Source of the DNA: Strigamia acuminata
Taxonomy: Eukaryota; Arthropoda; Chilopoda; Geophilomorpha; Linotaeniidae
DNA length: 64,000 nt
Direction: 5' to 3'
Assembly (NCBI GenBank): GCA_949358305.1
Contig: OX442316.1
Coordinates: 8,124,001-8,188,000 of the forward strand
A program made the translations under genes and the position numbers. The first letter of the stretch is position 1; every line of letters begins with the position of its first letter. The notes below the pieces were generated by a model. The model had not been told where the DNA came from. It ran no database searches and worked only from the letters and a program-made list of their open reading frames with translations. Of this stretch, positions 52,384 through 63,041 are shown in pieces.

Positions 52384-55300
52384 TGAGTAAAATCAAAGTC
52401 ACCATTTCCTGTATACTAACGGCATTTTTTTTTTTATAAACTTTTAAACATAAACTTAAAAAACTTAACGATGTGATTTAGTGGCGTTACAGCTAATCTT
52501 TTTCACGGCGATTTTGATGCGGCGCTAATCCAATTAGTTAAGACAAATAGTGCTAATTTGCCGTGGCGCCAAATCCAGGGCAGCCCTCATGCGCGGACAT
52601 CGCTTAATCACCGTGATCACGGTATGCTATTTAGAAGAAAAAAATACTTCCGGTTAAAGTTCTATATAAAAAAATATAAAAAATAAAAAAAATCCTGATT
52701 TTATTTCGAGTATTGTCACAACTGTGAGTTACGATAACTCAATTGAGACCGTAGAGAGCTTATGATTCGGTTCTATATCGACATGTTAAGTCAACAATAA
52801 CCAATACGATTTTCTGCCGTATTTGCTTCGCTTATTTATTTTGTCCGAGATGAGTGTGGCCTCTGTGGGCTAGTTGATGGTGGTGATTCATCATTCGCCA
52901 ATCGATGTACATTTCACACCTTTCAACAGCTGATTACTGTCAAAGCTGACGATAAGATGTGGTAAATTAATGAATTTATGTTGTTGGTGACTAATGAAAC
53001 AATTTACTTTGCTGGCAAATTAATTTGATGTTATCAAGTCATAGTGCAAGGTTAACTTTAATCAAATATAAAAATTTAATGCATAATATTCCTTAAAATA
53101 AGAATTTCACATCAATTTTTCCTCCCGTTTCTCCTTTTGCTTCACGGCTTAAATTGAATGGCAGATCGGGTATACGTTTCTACACTGGTTTGCACAAATA
53201 CAAACCTTGTAATTTCCCTTTTTTCCAATTCTTGGCATCGGTTTTTAACTGAAAGTTTTTGCAAATGTGAAATCGACCCATTGAAAAAGATGATTTATTC
53301 CATACATTTGCTGACTACACATTTCTACTTAACTTGGTGCTAGAATAATCTAAAATGAATTATTGTTAACCGTTCAACTAGAAATATACTACTAAATAAA
53401 ATGTAAAGAACTCGCTGCATTGTGTACATTAATAAAAACCCTACACTCGAAAAAAAATCATTGAATTTTATCCTGATCAAACACGCTGCGACATCTACTG
53501 TGTAAAAACCCAAGTCGCCAAATTGCCCAACACCACCGTGCTACCATCTGCTTTCAGATTTTGCTATTTGTGAGACAGTGGTTTACCATCTAACACGACT
53601 TGGCACTGCAGTTCCACTAAGGCTCAACTACTTCATTCTTAAATCCTCCATTTAATGCTAATTTTCAATTGATCTCTGCGCTTGGCGTTCCATCATCCAG
53701 TTTTACTGCTTTTTGGAAATGAAAAATAACCAACAAGTCCTCGGGAGAAAATAAAATAACATTTTTTATCTTTTGATTAACTTAATTGCCATCTCAGACC
53801 GAAGAACGAGCACAATAAAAATCATTATAGAGGTCCCTTAAGTCGCTCGGCCTCAGGTCACAACGAGTGCTAATCCAGTCCTAGTGTGTGTAAGGAAGTC
53901 CACACAACTAATTAACCATTTGCAATATTAAAAAGCGTTATTCCAAAGCTTAAAGAAGATTTCAAAAAGCGACTGCCATCTTGTACTTGCTCTAATGACA
54001 CAAACACTACAACTATTAGCATTTTTTATTATTTTGAAATTTGTAACCACGTTTCCTAAACCAGAATTATTAATCTCATCTATCTTTCCGAAAAAATAAG
54101 GAGCCTGATCTTACTGCTCTAGAAAACCCCGAGTGTTTACATAGTGACAGTTTTCTAAAAAATATGAGATTATAAGACTTCATAAAATGTGGCATTAATC
54201 ATCCACACGTGTGTTTACATTCCGCGCAAGTGGATTTTTGCTTTTAAGGTTTCACGCGCATACTGAGCCATGTTTACTGACAATATTTCTAATATAAGAA
54301 TGCAAATCTTGCCCGTTCAGACTGATGGATATTAAGATAACCATATGAACTATTAACCCAAGATTAACCCCCGTGTTGGGTTAGTCTTTCTTTTCGATTG
54401 AAAAGCCTGTTTAGAATAAACAGTTTTACTCACATAAACGTTTACTTTGCAACTGCACCACTTTTAGGCCGAACTTCGCTGCAGCGCACACCCGTGCTCT
54501 AATAAATCAAATTTTCCTTTGGGATTGACAATTGGCATCAATTTACTCAGAAAAAATATTACTCAATTGTCCATTAAGCATAATAAAAAGTGATGTAATT
54601 GCATCAAAAAATCCTAGTGTTAATTTCATAATTGAAGTCCCTGACTTGCTGACAGCGACCTACATCATTGACCTATTTGGGGTTTCAAGGTTCATTTATG
54701 CATTAAAATGGTTCACATGATGTCACTGCAATTGATGTCCCGAATGAGGCAAAATTCTCCGATTTCTGATGGAATAGTTCCGCACTCAATTATGTACCAA
54801 TGAGAATAATTTCAACCAAAAAAACGCCTTTGACTTTCTCCATTACATCACAGCAGAATTGACGTTTTTAACGCACAATTTCATTAATTTACAATGAATT
54901 TAACCCAAAATTTTATCGTTAAATCATCTTTATAAATAAAAAAAATATCTATCTCAATGTACACTTTCCTTGTGATAAAAAATAAAATAATTTTAATGTC
55001 ATTAAATCATCTTCAGTGGTCGAAATCATTTTATTTAGTTTTAATTTTAACAAAGAGTTTCACCAATAATCATTACAATTCAAGAACATTGTAAAATCTA
55101 AATTATTATCAAACCCGGTCCAAAGTATCAGCGAAACTGTTATTGTTTACAGTTGCTAATAGCAATCCCGCAGTAAACTAAAATGATTTCACTTCCCTCC
55201 TAACCTTGAAACGTCCAAAAAAAGTTTACAAAATAAATACCAGCTCGCATCCTGGCTTCACTTTCACTGTCTGGCAAGCAATGTATGTCAGTAGGACAAA

Positions 55301-55404
55301 ATCCCTAGCAAAGCTTTAAAATAAGCCAGCGAAGTGAAATTGCATTAGTTTTAGTTGTATTTCTGACGAGGAAAAACTTTTTTTCTTTCATTTGCTCCTA
55401 CCAG
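52384..55404. other. non-coding stretch 5' of the protease gene
   Basis: No gene seen. It contains the perfect 14-bp palindrome ACCGTGATCACGGT at 52,610-52,623 in a small GC-richer patch (52,490-52,630). The promoter and signal-peptide exon of the downstream protease may lie here or between 55.5 and 56.8 kb, but I could not identify them. Confidence 0.4.
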
Positions 55405-55501
55405 TGCTTTATGATGTATGTGTATCCATATAGAATTACTCCGATGCTTCTGCACTTCTTAGCGTACATAGGAAAGCCGGCCGACTCGGTGCAATTTCGA
55501 G
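55405..55501 (+). CDS. possible upstream exon of the serine protease
   Basis: A 97-base segment lies between a strong acceptor (a T-rich tract ending CCTACCAG) and a donor (CGAG|GTTAGT). Only one frame is open, encoding 32 residues and leaving one extra base (phase 1). The next firm exon, at 56,856, begins with two bases of a split codon, so the phases are compatible. The peptide has no recognised domain. The match in phase could be chance, and more exons may lie between. Confidence 0.3.
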
Positions 55502-56855
55502 GTTAGTTATATTTTTTCCGCATTTATTTTTTACATTCGAAAGTTGATTCATTTTTTATACCACTCGACGACCGCTTATAATTTTAAATTAGATGTTTAA
55601 ATGTGCTAAAGTGCTCATTAGAGTTGTTCAAAATCATGTTTTAGTTATTTATCACTCATTACTGTGACCGGCATGAGCAGAATAAAAAATGCCCGACTAC
55701 AGAGCAAAAAAGGCTCCCACAATTACATCGGGCAGGTGGACAAAAACCACATAAATTGGTATTAGCGCGTCCAAACATCAAGCCTAAATTCGAAAAATGT
55801 TGTATTTATTATTCTGCTCCTAGCAACGATACAATCCAAGGGAAAACATGCGAGTTGTGGCATTCGATTTTTGTTTCAATTTTTCACTTTTAGTTGCCGC
55901 ATTTCAGGTGTGTTGGGACCATGATGAATGATAAAATGTCGGATTAAATATACAGTATGACAGTTAACTAAAAAAAATTTATAACACTAAACTAAAATTT
56001 AAATTTATCAAAATCTCTAATAACAAAACTAGGTTTCCAGTACATATTTCTTACAAATTCACAAAAACTTTTTTTTTTAATTTGTCAACAAAGAAATGGC
56101 CAACAATTTGTTCCAAATTGAAAGAGTATGAAATTTAACCTTCGTTCAGCTGACATAAAAAGTGAAAGTTGATGAGTCAACCTGGGCCACTTTTGACACA
56201 CAAAAACATCATTAAGTCCACAACTAATGTGAATTTTTATACTCTAGTTAGCAGCACCAAAAAGCCACGGAAAAGACTGAATAAATTTCTTCAATTCATT
56301 AAACAAAATCTACTAACTTCAACATTTAAAAAAATACAGAATAAAGTAAACATCTCGTTAGTTAAGTCGGTGCACCTGACTCAAGTTCATTGATCCATGT
56401 ATTACGCAACTCATTTCGGATGGGTTAAATAAAAAAAAAATAATTCAGGTCAAGCACCCTTCAATTATGAACGTCCTTCCTAAATTTCATTGGTCAAGGT
56501 CACGCATGTTTTTCACCGTTCCTTTCACTTAATGATTGGGATTAGGTCAAAGCTGAAACACATACCATTTGGCTAAAACATAAATTCACTCTCCCTCAAA
56601 CTTCATGTATATTTATCTAACTTTCAAATTACAAAATAATAATCTAGGTTTACACGGCCAATGACATCTAAACACTAAATTACTTTCATTGCTCTCACAT
56701 GCGTGAAAAACAATTAAACACTAATTCACGACAAGTCATTTGTGCGACAACTGCATGACTATTTTTTTAAAAAAATATAAACAAGCCTTTGTCTATTGTA
56801 AAATTTAAGTAGGTAAATAAGAGCGGGCAATAGTCTTCCTTTATTCAACATTTAG

Positions 56856-58377
56856 ATGTAGAATGTGGCAAATCTTTGATTGGACACTCAAGAATTGTAG
56901 GAGGAAGTAGTGCTGCGTCTGGGGAATTTCCATGGATGGTATATTAAACCATGAACCAAGGATAACATGGACACGTATCTGCATGTTCAGTGAGTTTTGC
57001 CACCGTATTCTGGGATGACAACAAGTAACAAACATCCTTAGTTGGCAAGCAATGCATGACACGTGATTGCTCTCATCCAATCAGCGCACAGAACGAATCA
57101 ATAGGAGCGCACGAATACATGTCCACGTTATCCTCGGTTCATGATTCAACCAGTGTTAAAAACAAACAATTTAATTTCAAATCAATTTCCATTTATATAG
57201 GTATCGATTCAATTTAGAAACGAGCATTACTGTGGAGGAGCATTAATAGCCAGTCAATGGATATTAACTGCATCCCATTGTTTGTACAGGTAATTTACTT
57301 CAAGAAATCTTAATATCGTTGCTTCTTTATTGAATTTTACAGTTCCAGAATTAGAAATAATTTAAAAGACATTTCCGTACAAGTGGGCATCAACAACCAA
57401 GACGAAATGAAACCACCGACAAGTAGCGCAGTAGACAAGATAATACTGCATCCACAGTTTAAAACACACAATTACATCAATGATATCGCACTATTAAGAT
57501 TAAAAGAACCAGTTAAAATCAGCCGATTCTCATTACCAGTTTGTTTACCCCAGAATGAAGATGAACTATACATTGGGCGGGAAGCCGTCGTAACTGGATG
57601 GGGATGGATGAGTGAAAAACCGAGAGGTAATTTAGAACAAAATTAATTAATGAAAGTGTGGGGGAAATGGGTACTCGTCTCCAAAGGAAGAAAACAACCC
57701 GAACAATAATGGTGTTTTACAAATGATGGCAAACGAATTGCCTTTATTATTACCCGTATTCTCAATTAAAGTTAATTAACAGCTAGTCACGACCACGTTT
57801 ATGCTGATTACAAAACATTTTCACTGCGAAGGAATGAAACCCTTGCATTGCATTGCACCTTGCCATAAAATGAAAAATGGGGGCAAGATAATTAACAGCA
57901 GTGGTTCTGTCGTTTTTACCTCTTGCAGATGCATCCAAAAATGTACCTGCATTCAAAAGTAATTTTCAAAATTAATTTCATTTGAATTTAGGTGGACACA
58001 AACCGAATACAATGCAAAAACTAGCTGTCAAAGTCATCGACAATCGAATGTGCTCAATTTGGTACAAGGAAGCCAACTATCCGTTGCATATACAGCCGGT
58101 TCAGTTATGTGCCGGTTATAAAGAAGGTGGTAAAGATTCATGCGAGGTATGATAAACAAGTGAACTGAATTGAATATTGGATATTTTTTTGTTTTTCATT
58201 TTTTAAATTTTCATTTAGGGCGACTCAGGCGGTCCTTTGATAGTTAAAGAAGGCAACACTTATAAGGTTATTGGAATTGTGTCATCGGGACTTGGATGTG
58301 CCAGACCTTCCTTGCCAGGACTCTATTCGAGAGTCACACCTTTTCTGCGTTGGATTAATAACTACATAAGAACTTAA
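56856..58377 (+). CDS. trypsin-like serine protease (S1 family), 5' incomplete
   Basis: Five exons: 56,856-56,938; 57,201-57,289; 57,343-57,626; 57,992-58,146; 58,219-58,377, all with GT-AG introns and consistent phases. The product ends at TAA, 58,375-58,377. The sequence shows the activation site R-IVGG, the catalytic His in TASHC (usual TAAHC), Asp in NDIALL and Ser in GDSGGP. The residue six before the catalytic Ser is Asp (KDSCEGDSGGP), which in this family gives cleavage after Lys/Arg. A Cys before the activation site (ECGKS) and one in LPVCLP fit the disulfide joining light and heavy chains. The domain from IVGG is about 243 residues, normal length. The Trp usual in SWG is Ser here (SSG). 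I infer a secreted zymogen; the signal peptide and any regulatory domains are not identified upstream. Confidence 0.92.
56943..57151. mobile_element. MITE inside protease intron, about 209 bp
   Basis: Inverted ends: CATGAACCAAGGATAACATG on the left and the complement of CATGAACCGAGGATAACGTG on the right, continuing through GGACACGTAT/GGACATGTAT. The left end begins only about five bases after the splice donor at 56,939, so most of the 262-bp intron is the element. Exact ends and target duplication are uncertain, and there is no transposase frame. Family not identified. Confidence 0.75.
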
Positions 58378-58628
58378 ACATAACTTCATTAATAGATTTT
58401 AAATAGTTTTGGTTTCATAACTGGGTTATTTCCTTTGTGTAAGAAATAGTCTAGTCATTTACAGTTTTGTAAATACATCATCTCATTTGCAGTGACTCTT
58501 ATTATCGGTTCCTAATTACTAATATTATTTTGTGTATGTGTTTAATGTGATCGAAATATTTCGACAATTTAAGGTATACACCCAAGATTAAAAATATTAT
58601 TTCAAGGTGAAAAATAATTATGTTTAAC

Positions 58629-58634
58629 AATAAA
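58629..58634 (+). terminator. poly(A) signal of the protease gene
   Basis: AATAAA about 250 bases after the stop codon, followed by a T/GT-rich stretch of the kind found downstream of cleavage sites. Confidence 0.5.
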
Positions 58635-58679
58635 TTTTTTTGTTTTGTTTGTCGTTCTTTTAATTAAAATCAAAGCAGC

Positions 58680-59141
58680 CGTTTGTATTGAACATACAAA
58701 TGGCTAGCTCGTACCTTGTGATTGCTGCTTAGTTGTAGTTGTCAATGACGAAATCTCCCTTCTTCTGTGATCAAGAGCATTTTCTTTCAAGGATTTGGTG
58801 TAAATTCTGACATTTTCGGTCCCCGGCGTTGTCCACTCGGTCCGATCCGATCCGAACATTCATATAGCCTGATTTAAAAGAAAAAGTTGTATAGCTTACG
58901 TCCTCAATGATGTTAATTAGAAATAAAAAGTTACGCTTCATTATATTCTTTCGTAAAGAATAAATGTATTCTTCATTTTATGATGACTGATTGAATTCTT
59001 CGAGAGCCGCCATTACTTGTACAGGCATCACGTGAGCTAGTGAGCACGTGACCTAAACTTTCTGCCAACGCCGCCTACCGGAAGAATCACGAATCAACAA
59101 ATACGCAGCGTGGTTTGTGTGATTCCGCGAGAAATAAAAAG
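58680..59141 (+). promoter_or_regulatory. promoter-like island with paired CACGTG boxes
   Basis: A GC-richer island between two convergent genes. It has two CACGTG E-boxes at 59,029 and 59,045 (sixteen bases apart, the second as GCACGTGACC), GCCGCCATT at 59,006, the ETS-type CCGGAAG at 59,078, and a good splice donor AAAAAG|GTAAGTG at 59,141. Together these look like a TATA-less promoter with a non-coding first exon on the plus strand. No coding exon that would use it was found, so the gene it would serve is unknown. Confidence 0.4.
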
Positions 59142-59173
59142 GTAAGTGAAAAATTACCTATTTCAGGCGAAAT

Positions 59174-59357
59174 ATGGCCCATTGTTGTTGTTGTTCTTGA
59201 TGTTGTTGTTGAAACCATTAAATTTTTTTTATTTTTTTTTTCTTTTCTCACTCATTGGTATTTTTTTTTTATCAAGGGTGGTGAACACTCCCCTAGCCGC
59301 GCACACTATTTAACCAGCGACACAACAACAACATCAAGAACAACAACAACAATGGGT
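59174..59357. repeat. foldback repeat with TTG/CAA-rich arms
   Basis: Left arm 59,174-59,211 (CCCATTGTTGTTGTTGTTCT onward) and right arm about 59,320-59,357 are inverted copies, almost identical over about 38 bases, separated by about 110 bases of T-rich and GC-rich sequence. The irregular internal TGTTCTTGATG is shared by both arms, so this is a true inverted repeat and not two independent microsatellites. It lies inside an 86-codon frame that is therefore unlikely to be a gene. Confidence 0.75.
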
Positions 59358-59648
59358 CATGATTCCACTGCTTAACCTAACCTCACCTGTATAAACCTAC
59401 TACTACTAATCTGATTTCCGCTTCCGGTTGCGTTTGCCCCAAAAACCGTCAACGCCATTCATTTTCCCACCCTTGAATATGCCTTAATCCAAAATTTGGA
59501 GATGATCTGAGAGGTAAAGTAAAATTATACCACCGCGGAAAAGGCTTGGCACGAAATATACATTTGAAAGTCCAACTTCGGAAAGAAAATAATTCCATCA
59601 AACACAGGATAAAATCGTTCAATGTTAAATTTTTTTCATACTTCCATT

Positions 59649-59654
59649 TTTATT
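59649..59654 (-). terminator. possible poly(A) signal of the cysteine-rich gene
   Basis: AATAAA on the minus strand, about 150 bases beyond the stop codon at 59,804. Other A-rich words are nearby, so the assignment is tentative. Confidence 0.4.
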
Positions 59655-59803
59655 TCATGCTACTGTACCATGATTAATTTCATTAGTACACATTTTACAT
59701 AGTAAGTAGTATATAGTTTAGTTATCAGTTTCATCACACAAACGTCAAGTGTATAGTAGAGTATATATCATATGAATGTGGTAATCTTGCAAGATCGAGA
59801 TTT

Positions 59804-60648
59804 TTAGCCTTGTTTATTAAAAGCATTACGCTGACATGTGTAAAATTCACCCAAATCATCAGTTGTCACTTGGCTTGCACATTGACGAGCCTTAAATGTG
59901 ATTTTAAAAAAGTCTATGTTAATTTTTGAAATTAAATAAATCATATAAAATAAATAACTTACAACTAACTCGGCAAAATGGTGGAAAACGCATTGCAAAA
60001 TTCTTGCAGAATCAATCTTAGAAGTCTGCGATCCGGCAATGTCACTACACTCAGTATACTTTTAAAACAAGACGAATATTATTAAATTAAATTGCCTTTT
60101 CACTTTTTTATTTATTCTTGTCTACTTACGCCTGTTCCGAGATAATTCTTCACACACTCACCCAATTTGGTGGAATCGAAATATTGTCGGCCAAAACCAA
60201 GCTAAAATAATACCAATCTATAGTACACTTCAGGTACACGCGTTAAATTACAACAAAATAAAATTTACTCCGGGTCCAGGACGACCAAAGCCACCAAAAC
60301 GTTCTTCGTTTTCTGGTTCATCATTCTGCTCTTCAATTCGTGACTCGTTAAAGCACTGAATGCAAGCGTCGGTCTACACACACACACAAAAAAAAAAATC
60401 ACATTTTGAACACACTATACTTTCATAAGATTTACTTACACGTGTAGCCTCGTTGTCACTCGCTTGTGCGCATTCTTTTCTTAGGAAATCTCCATGTTTG
60501 TGCCCAAAATGGCCAAAATGAGCATCACTCACCTAAAAAAAACACCATTCCTTCATTATTTCATTCTTAAAACACTAATGTTACAATTCTAACTCACACA
60601 ACTACAGAGAAAGAGGACAGCAAGAGATGCAAAAACTGTGAAACCCAT
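59804..60648 (-). CDS. small secreted cysteine-rich protein, six exons, family unknown
   Basis: Reconstructed on the minus strand: exons 60,648-60,598; 60,532-60,440; 60,373-60,269; 60,201-60,130; 60,058-59,963; 59,890-59,804. All introns are 65-72 bases, GT-AG and phase 0; the spliced frame stays open for 167 codons and ends in TAA. It starts with a signal peptide (MGFTVFASLAVLFLCSC, then VSDA). The mature part has a His/Phe/Gly segment (HFGHFGHKHGD), an acidic Glu/Asn stretch followed by GFGRPGPGLGFG, and eight cysteines, six of them in three C-x(11-13)-C pairs (in exons 2-3, 4-5 and 5-6) plus a C-x2-C. No family recognised. The phase-0 modular exons and recurring spacing suggest internal duplication. 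Each exon alone is too short to look like a gene. It converges on the protease. The acceptor of intron 2 is preceded by a (GT)n tract instead of a normal pyrimidine tract. Confidence 0.85.
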
Positions 60649-60670
60649 TGCAATCAGATTTAGTATGGTA

Positions 60671-60704
60671 ACTGCAAACCAAGATTACGGTTTTCTTTTA
60701 TATA
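60671..60704 (-). promoter_or_regulatory. TATA box and initiator of the cysteine-rich gene
   Basis: On the minus strand TATATAAAAG (60,704-60,695) is followed by TGCAGTT (60,676-60,670). The first T of the TATA box is 31 bases upstream of the initiator A at 60,673, the canonical spacing. The predicted 5' untranslated region is about 24 bases. The CAGT initiator resembles the arthropod consensus. A focused TATA promoter suits a tissue-specific, strongly expressed secreted product; that last point is inference. Confidence 0.7.
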
Positions 60705-62014
60705 CACCCATCAATGATATATGATTCAGTCGTCCTGAATGAGGAAAGTAAAGCTATTTGTATAGTAAACAAATGTCATTCATTTCCTTTTCCCGTACAC
60801 ATGAATATAGTTCAAAGAATCAAGGTAAATTGCAGTAACATTATGCGTTGTCATAACAATAGACCGAGTGATCGTTACTCATAAAAAAAATTGAGCAATA
60901 GTTATTGTGTTCACAGTGTCATTACTAGATAAATCAGCAAATAAGACATGCATGTTCGTGTATTATCCATTCGCATGCTTTGAATTTTCAGGAAGTTCTC
61001 ACACTTAGGGAAAGTAATTTGCGTTTACCAATGTTTGTCTACTTGTCTTTTGCAATAATCTGTCGGTTGGAGATTGATGGGACTTGAAGAGACTGCGTAT
61101 TGACTCATCTACCTATATAAATTTGCTTAAGGAAGTTTTTCTATATAGATTACAGATAGTTAGTTAGAAGTGCATCATTGCATTTGGTATTTATATTGAC
61201 ATTTGTTTGGCAATATTTCTTGGAAATAAGTCCCATGTGGTTCAAATCAGAATGATTGTGCGTCATTTAATGTTTTATATTACAGACAGTTACTTCAAGT
61301 GTTTTTTTTTTTTTTATAAAATTTAACTATTGCACCCTAAATGAAAATCTCACAGCAATTATTTGAGTAAATACATCTAAAATACCGGTAATTAATTTCC
61401 GATTTTTATTTATGGGTCAGATTTAACATTTGGTTTTGGTTTTGGGTGTTTAGATGTCATTTAAAAACATAGGTGGATTTTTTATCTTGATAATTTACAT
61501 TACATTTTTAAAGTTTATGGGAGAGACAATCTGCTTTTGGTATCATGATTAAGATTCCTGCGTTCTTTGGCTATTGGTAAATCCATAACCTTAAGCTATA
61601 AATTAATAGTACCGGTGTTTCAATCGTGAATACATTATTATTTTAGATCTAAACATTAAACAACATGGCCTTGGTCTTCGCCTTAGTCAATGTTGTAGGC
61701 AATTCTAGATCCTAAATGTAGATGGCGTTGATAGTTTTATTTTTTGAATCAAGGATTAAATTTCAAAATCCAATACAATTACAATATGTTTACATCGGAC
61801 ATGATTTTCTGGAAATTTCTTTCAGGAAAAGAAAATATTATGATTCCTCAGTTTAAACCTGATTGGTACAATTTGTATGTGGGCAAATTTAAGTAAGCCT
61901 TGAATTCATTCTTTTCTAAATCTTAATGTAACGGAAGTACCGGTATATTTGTTTGTTAGACCGTATATATTTTAAAACTGCAAATTACAAATCCTCTTCC
62001 TCTTAATCACATGC
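60705..62014. other. non-coding stretch with a possible small exon
   Basis: Mostly AT-rich DNA upstream of both the minus-strand gene and the plus-strand pseudogene. At 61,825-61,893 a segment between an acceptor (TTTCTTTCAG) and a donor (TTTAA|GTAAG) is open and could be an upstream exon of the pseudogene. Its phase does not match the downstream frame at the acceptors I can see, so I leave it unassigned. Confidence 0.35.
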
Positions 62015-63041
62015 ATGAAACTGGAGCAGTCACATTCTCCTGACAAATTTCTCCATGCTAAATACGGCTCTTCTCATTTCGTGAATGGTAGCTGGGTCAC
62101 CGAAGATTGTGGATACGTTGAACACATCTCCAAAATCCTAACCGTTGTTTCTGTGACATCCAAAGATAACCCGTGTTCGGCGGCTGAAAACAAATTGTTG
62201 GAACAAATTGTAAAAGACTATCATAATGTGTCCATTATAATCGGAGCGCCTGAAAATTCCAAATGTTTTTCTTACACAGATCCCATTTCAATTGTCACGT
62301 ATTCGAACGAGACGAACCTAGGCGGCGTAAACTAAACGTTCTAATTAATGCAGTAAAAACTCCATTGACTTTAATTACACGTCGTATGGATGCCTTCAAT
62401 TGGCTAGCACGATTGCAGCGAACGTTAAGTGTTTTTTCCGCCGAGCCTAGTGCTGTTATTGTAGGCGGATCAATTCGTAACAAAACGGGACATTGGCAAG
62501 TTGGATGCGATCAGACACAACTAAAGTGATATATATTGGAATATATTGAGAGTTACTACGAGTCAAGACACGAATGCATGTACTGTGAACATTTAATTGG
62601 CCCCTTCATTGCCAAATCGAAATTTCTACGTGTTCATAAATTTGACAAACCTAGGTTTTTGTGTCGCTAAAATAACATGTTCGCTAAAATGGGACTTTTT
62701 CGCTAAAATAAGCGTCACTAAAATGATGGAGATCCATGCCAAATCGAGTCTTTTACGTGCTCATAAATTTGACGAAAAGCTAAAGGATGATGTAGTGTTT
62801 GAAGATTTCTTTTTAACTGTTAAGCAGTCCAACGCCGGATTTATTTTAGCCTGTCCAGATGTCATGTATCATTCAACTGATCCAAGGATCCAACTGAAGA
62901 TAAATGAACGTGAAACATGGTTTTCATTAAGTGCAAAATGGGCTTTGAATAGAATTGTTCTTCCCGATGGCATCACACACAAATTCTCGTGTGAAGAAAG
63001 CAAACTGAATTGTAAAGCCATAGGTATGAAAGTCGGTGCTA
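62015..63041 (+). pseudogene. broken glycosyltransferase-like gene (fukutin-related-like)
   Basis: Three consecutive pieces read as one decayed protein. 62,015-62,335 gives a Rossmann-like start (LTVVSVTS… and IIIGAPEN). After a frameshift near 62,330 the protein continues as LITRRMDAFNWLARLQRTL, IVGGSIRNKTGHWQVGC, then an in-frame TGA at 62,527, then HECMYCEHLIGPF. After a duplicated segment it resumes in another frame with DDVVFEDFFLTVK, ACPDVMYH, LNRIVLPDGITHKFSCEE. GGSxRNxTGHWxxGC, HECMxC…GPF and FEDFFL with CPDVMY are features I associate with a multicopy invertebrate family related to the fukutin-related protein. Identification is from memory of the family pattern and moderate. The last codons of the final open frame come from the repeat that starts at 63,042. 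With two frameshifts, a stop and truncation it cannot make the full enzyme. Confidence 0.6.
62611..62777 (+). repeat. partial internal duplication within the pseudogene
   Basis: The 39-base segment at 62,611-62,649 (GCCAAATCGAAATTTCTACG onward) recurs at 62,738-62,777 with about six differences, encoding AKSKFLRVHKFD and AKSSLLRAHKFD. The copies are 127 bases apart, so they lie in different frames. Between them are four copies of CGCTAAAAT or CACTAAAAT at about 62,665-62,725. The arrangement could come from recombination between diverged paralogues or from insertion of a small element with duplicated flanks. Confidence 0.7.

Noticed and set aside
59115-59375. 86-codon plus frame with hydrophobic middle
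   Set aside because: It consists of the two arms of an inverted repeat and a poly-T loop; valine and threonine runs are translations of TTG/ACA repeats.
62527-62529. Selenocysteine codon or programmed readthrough at TGA
   Set aside because: The same gene has two frameshifts, a duplicated segment and a truncated 3' end, so ordinary pseudogene decay explains the stop.
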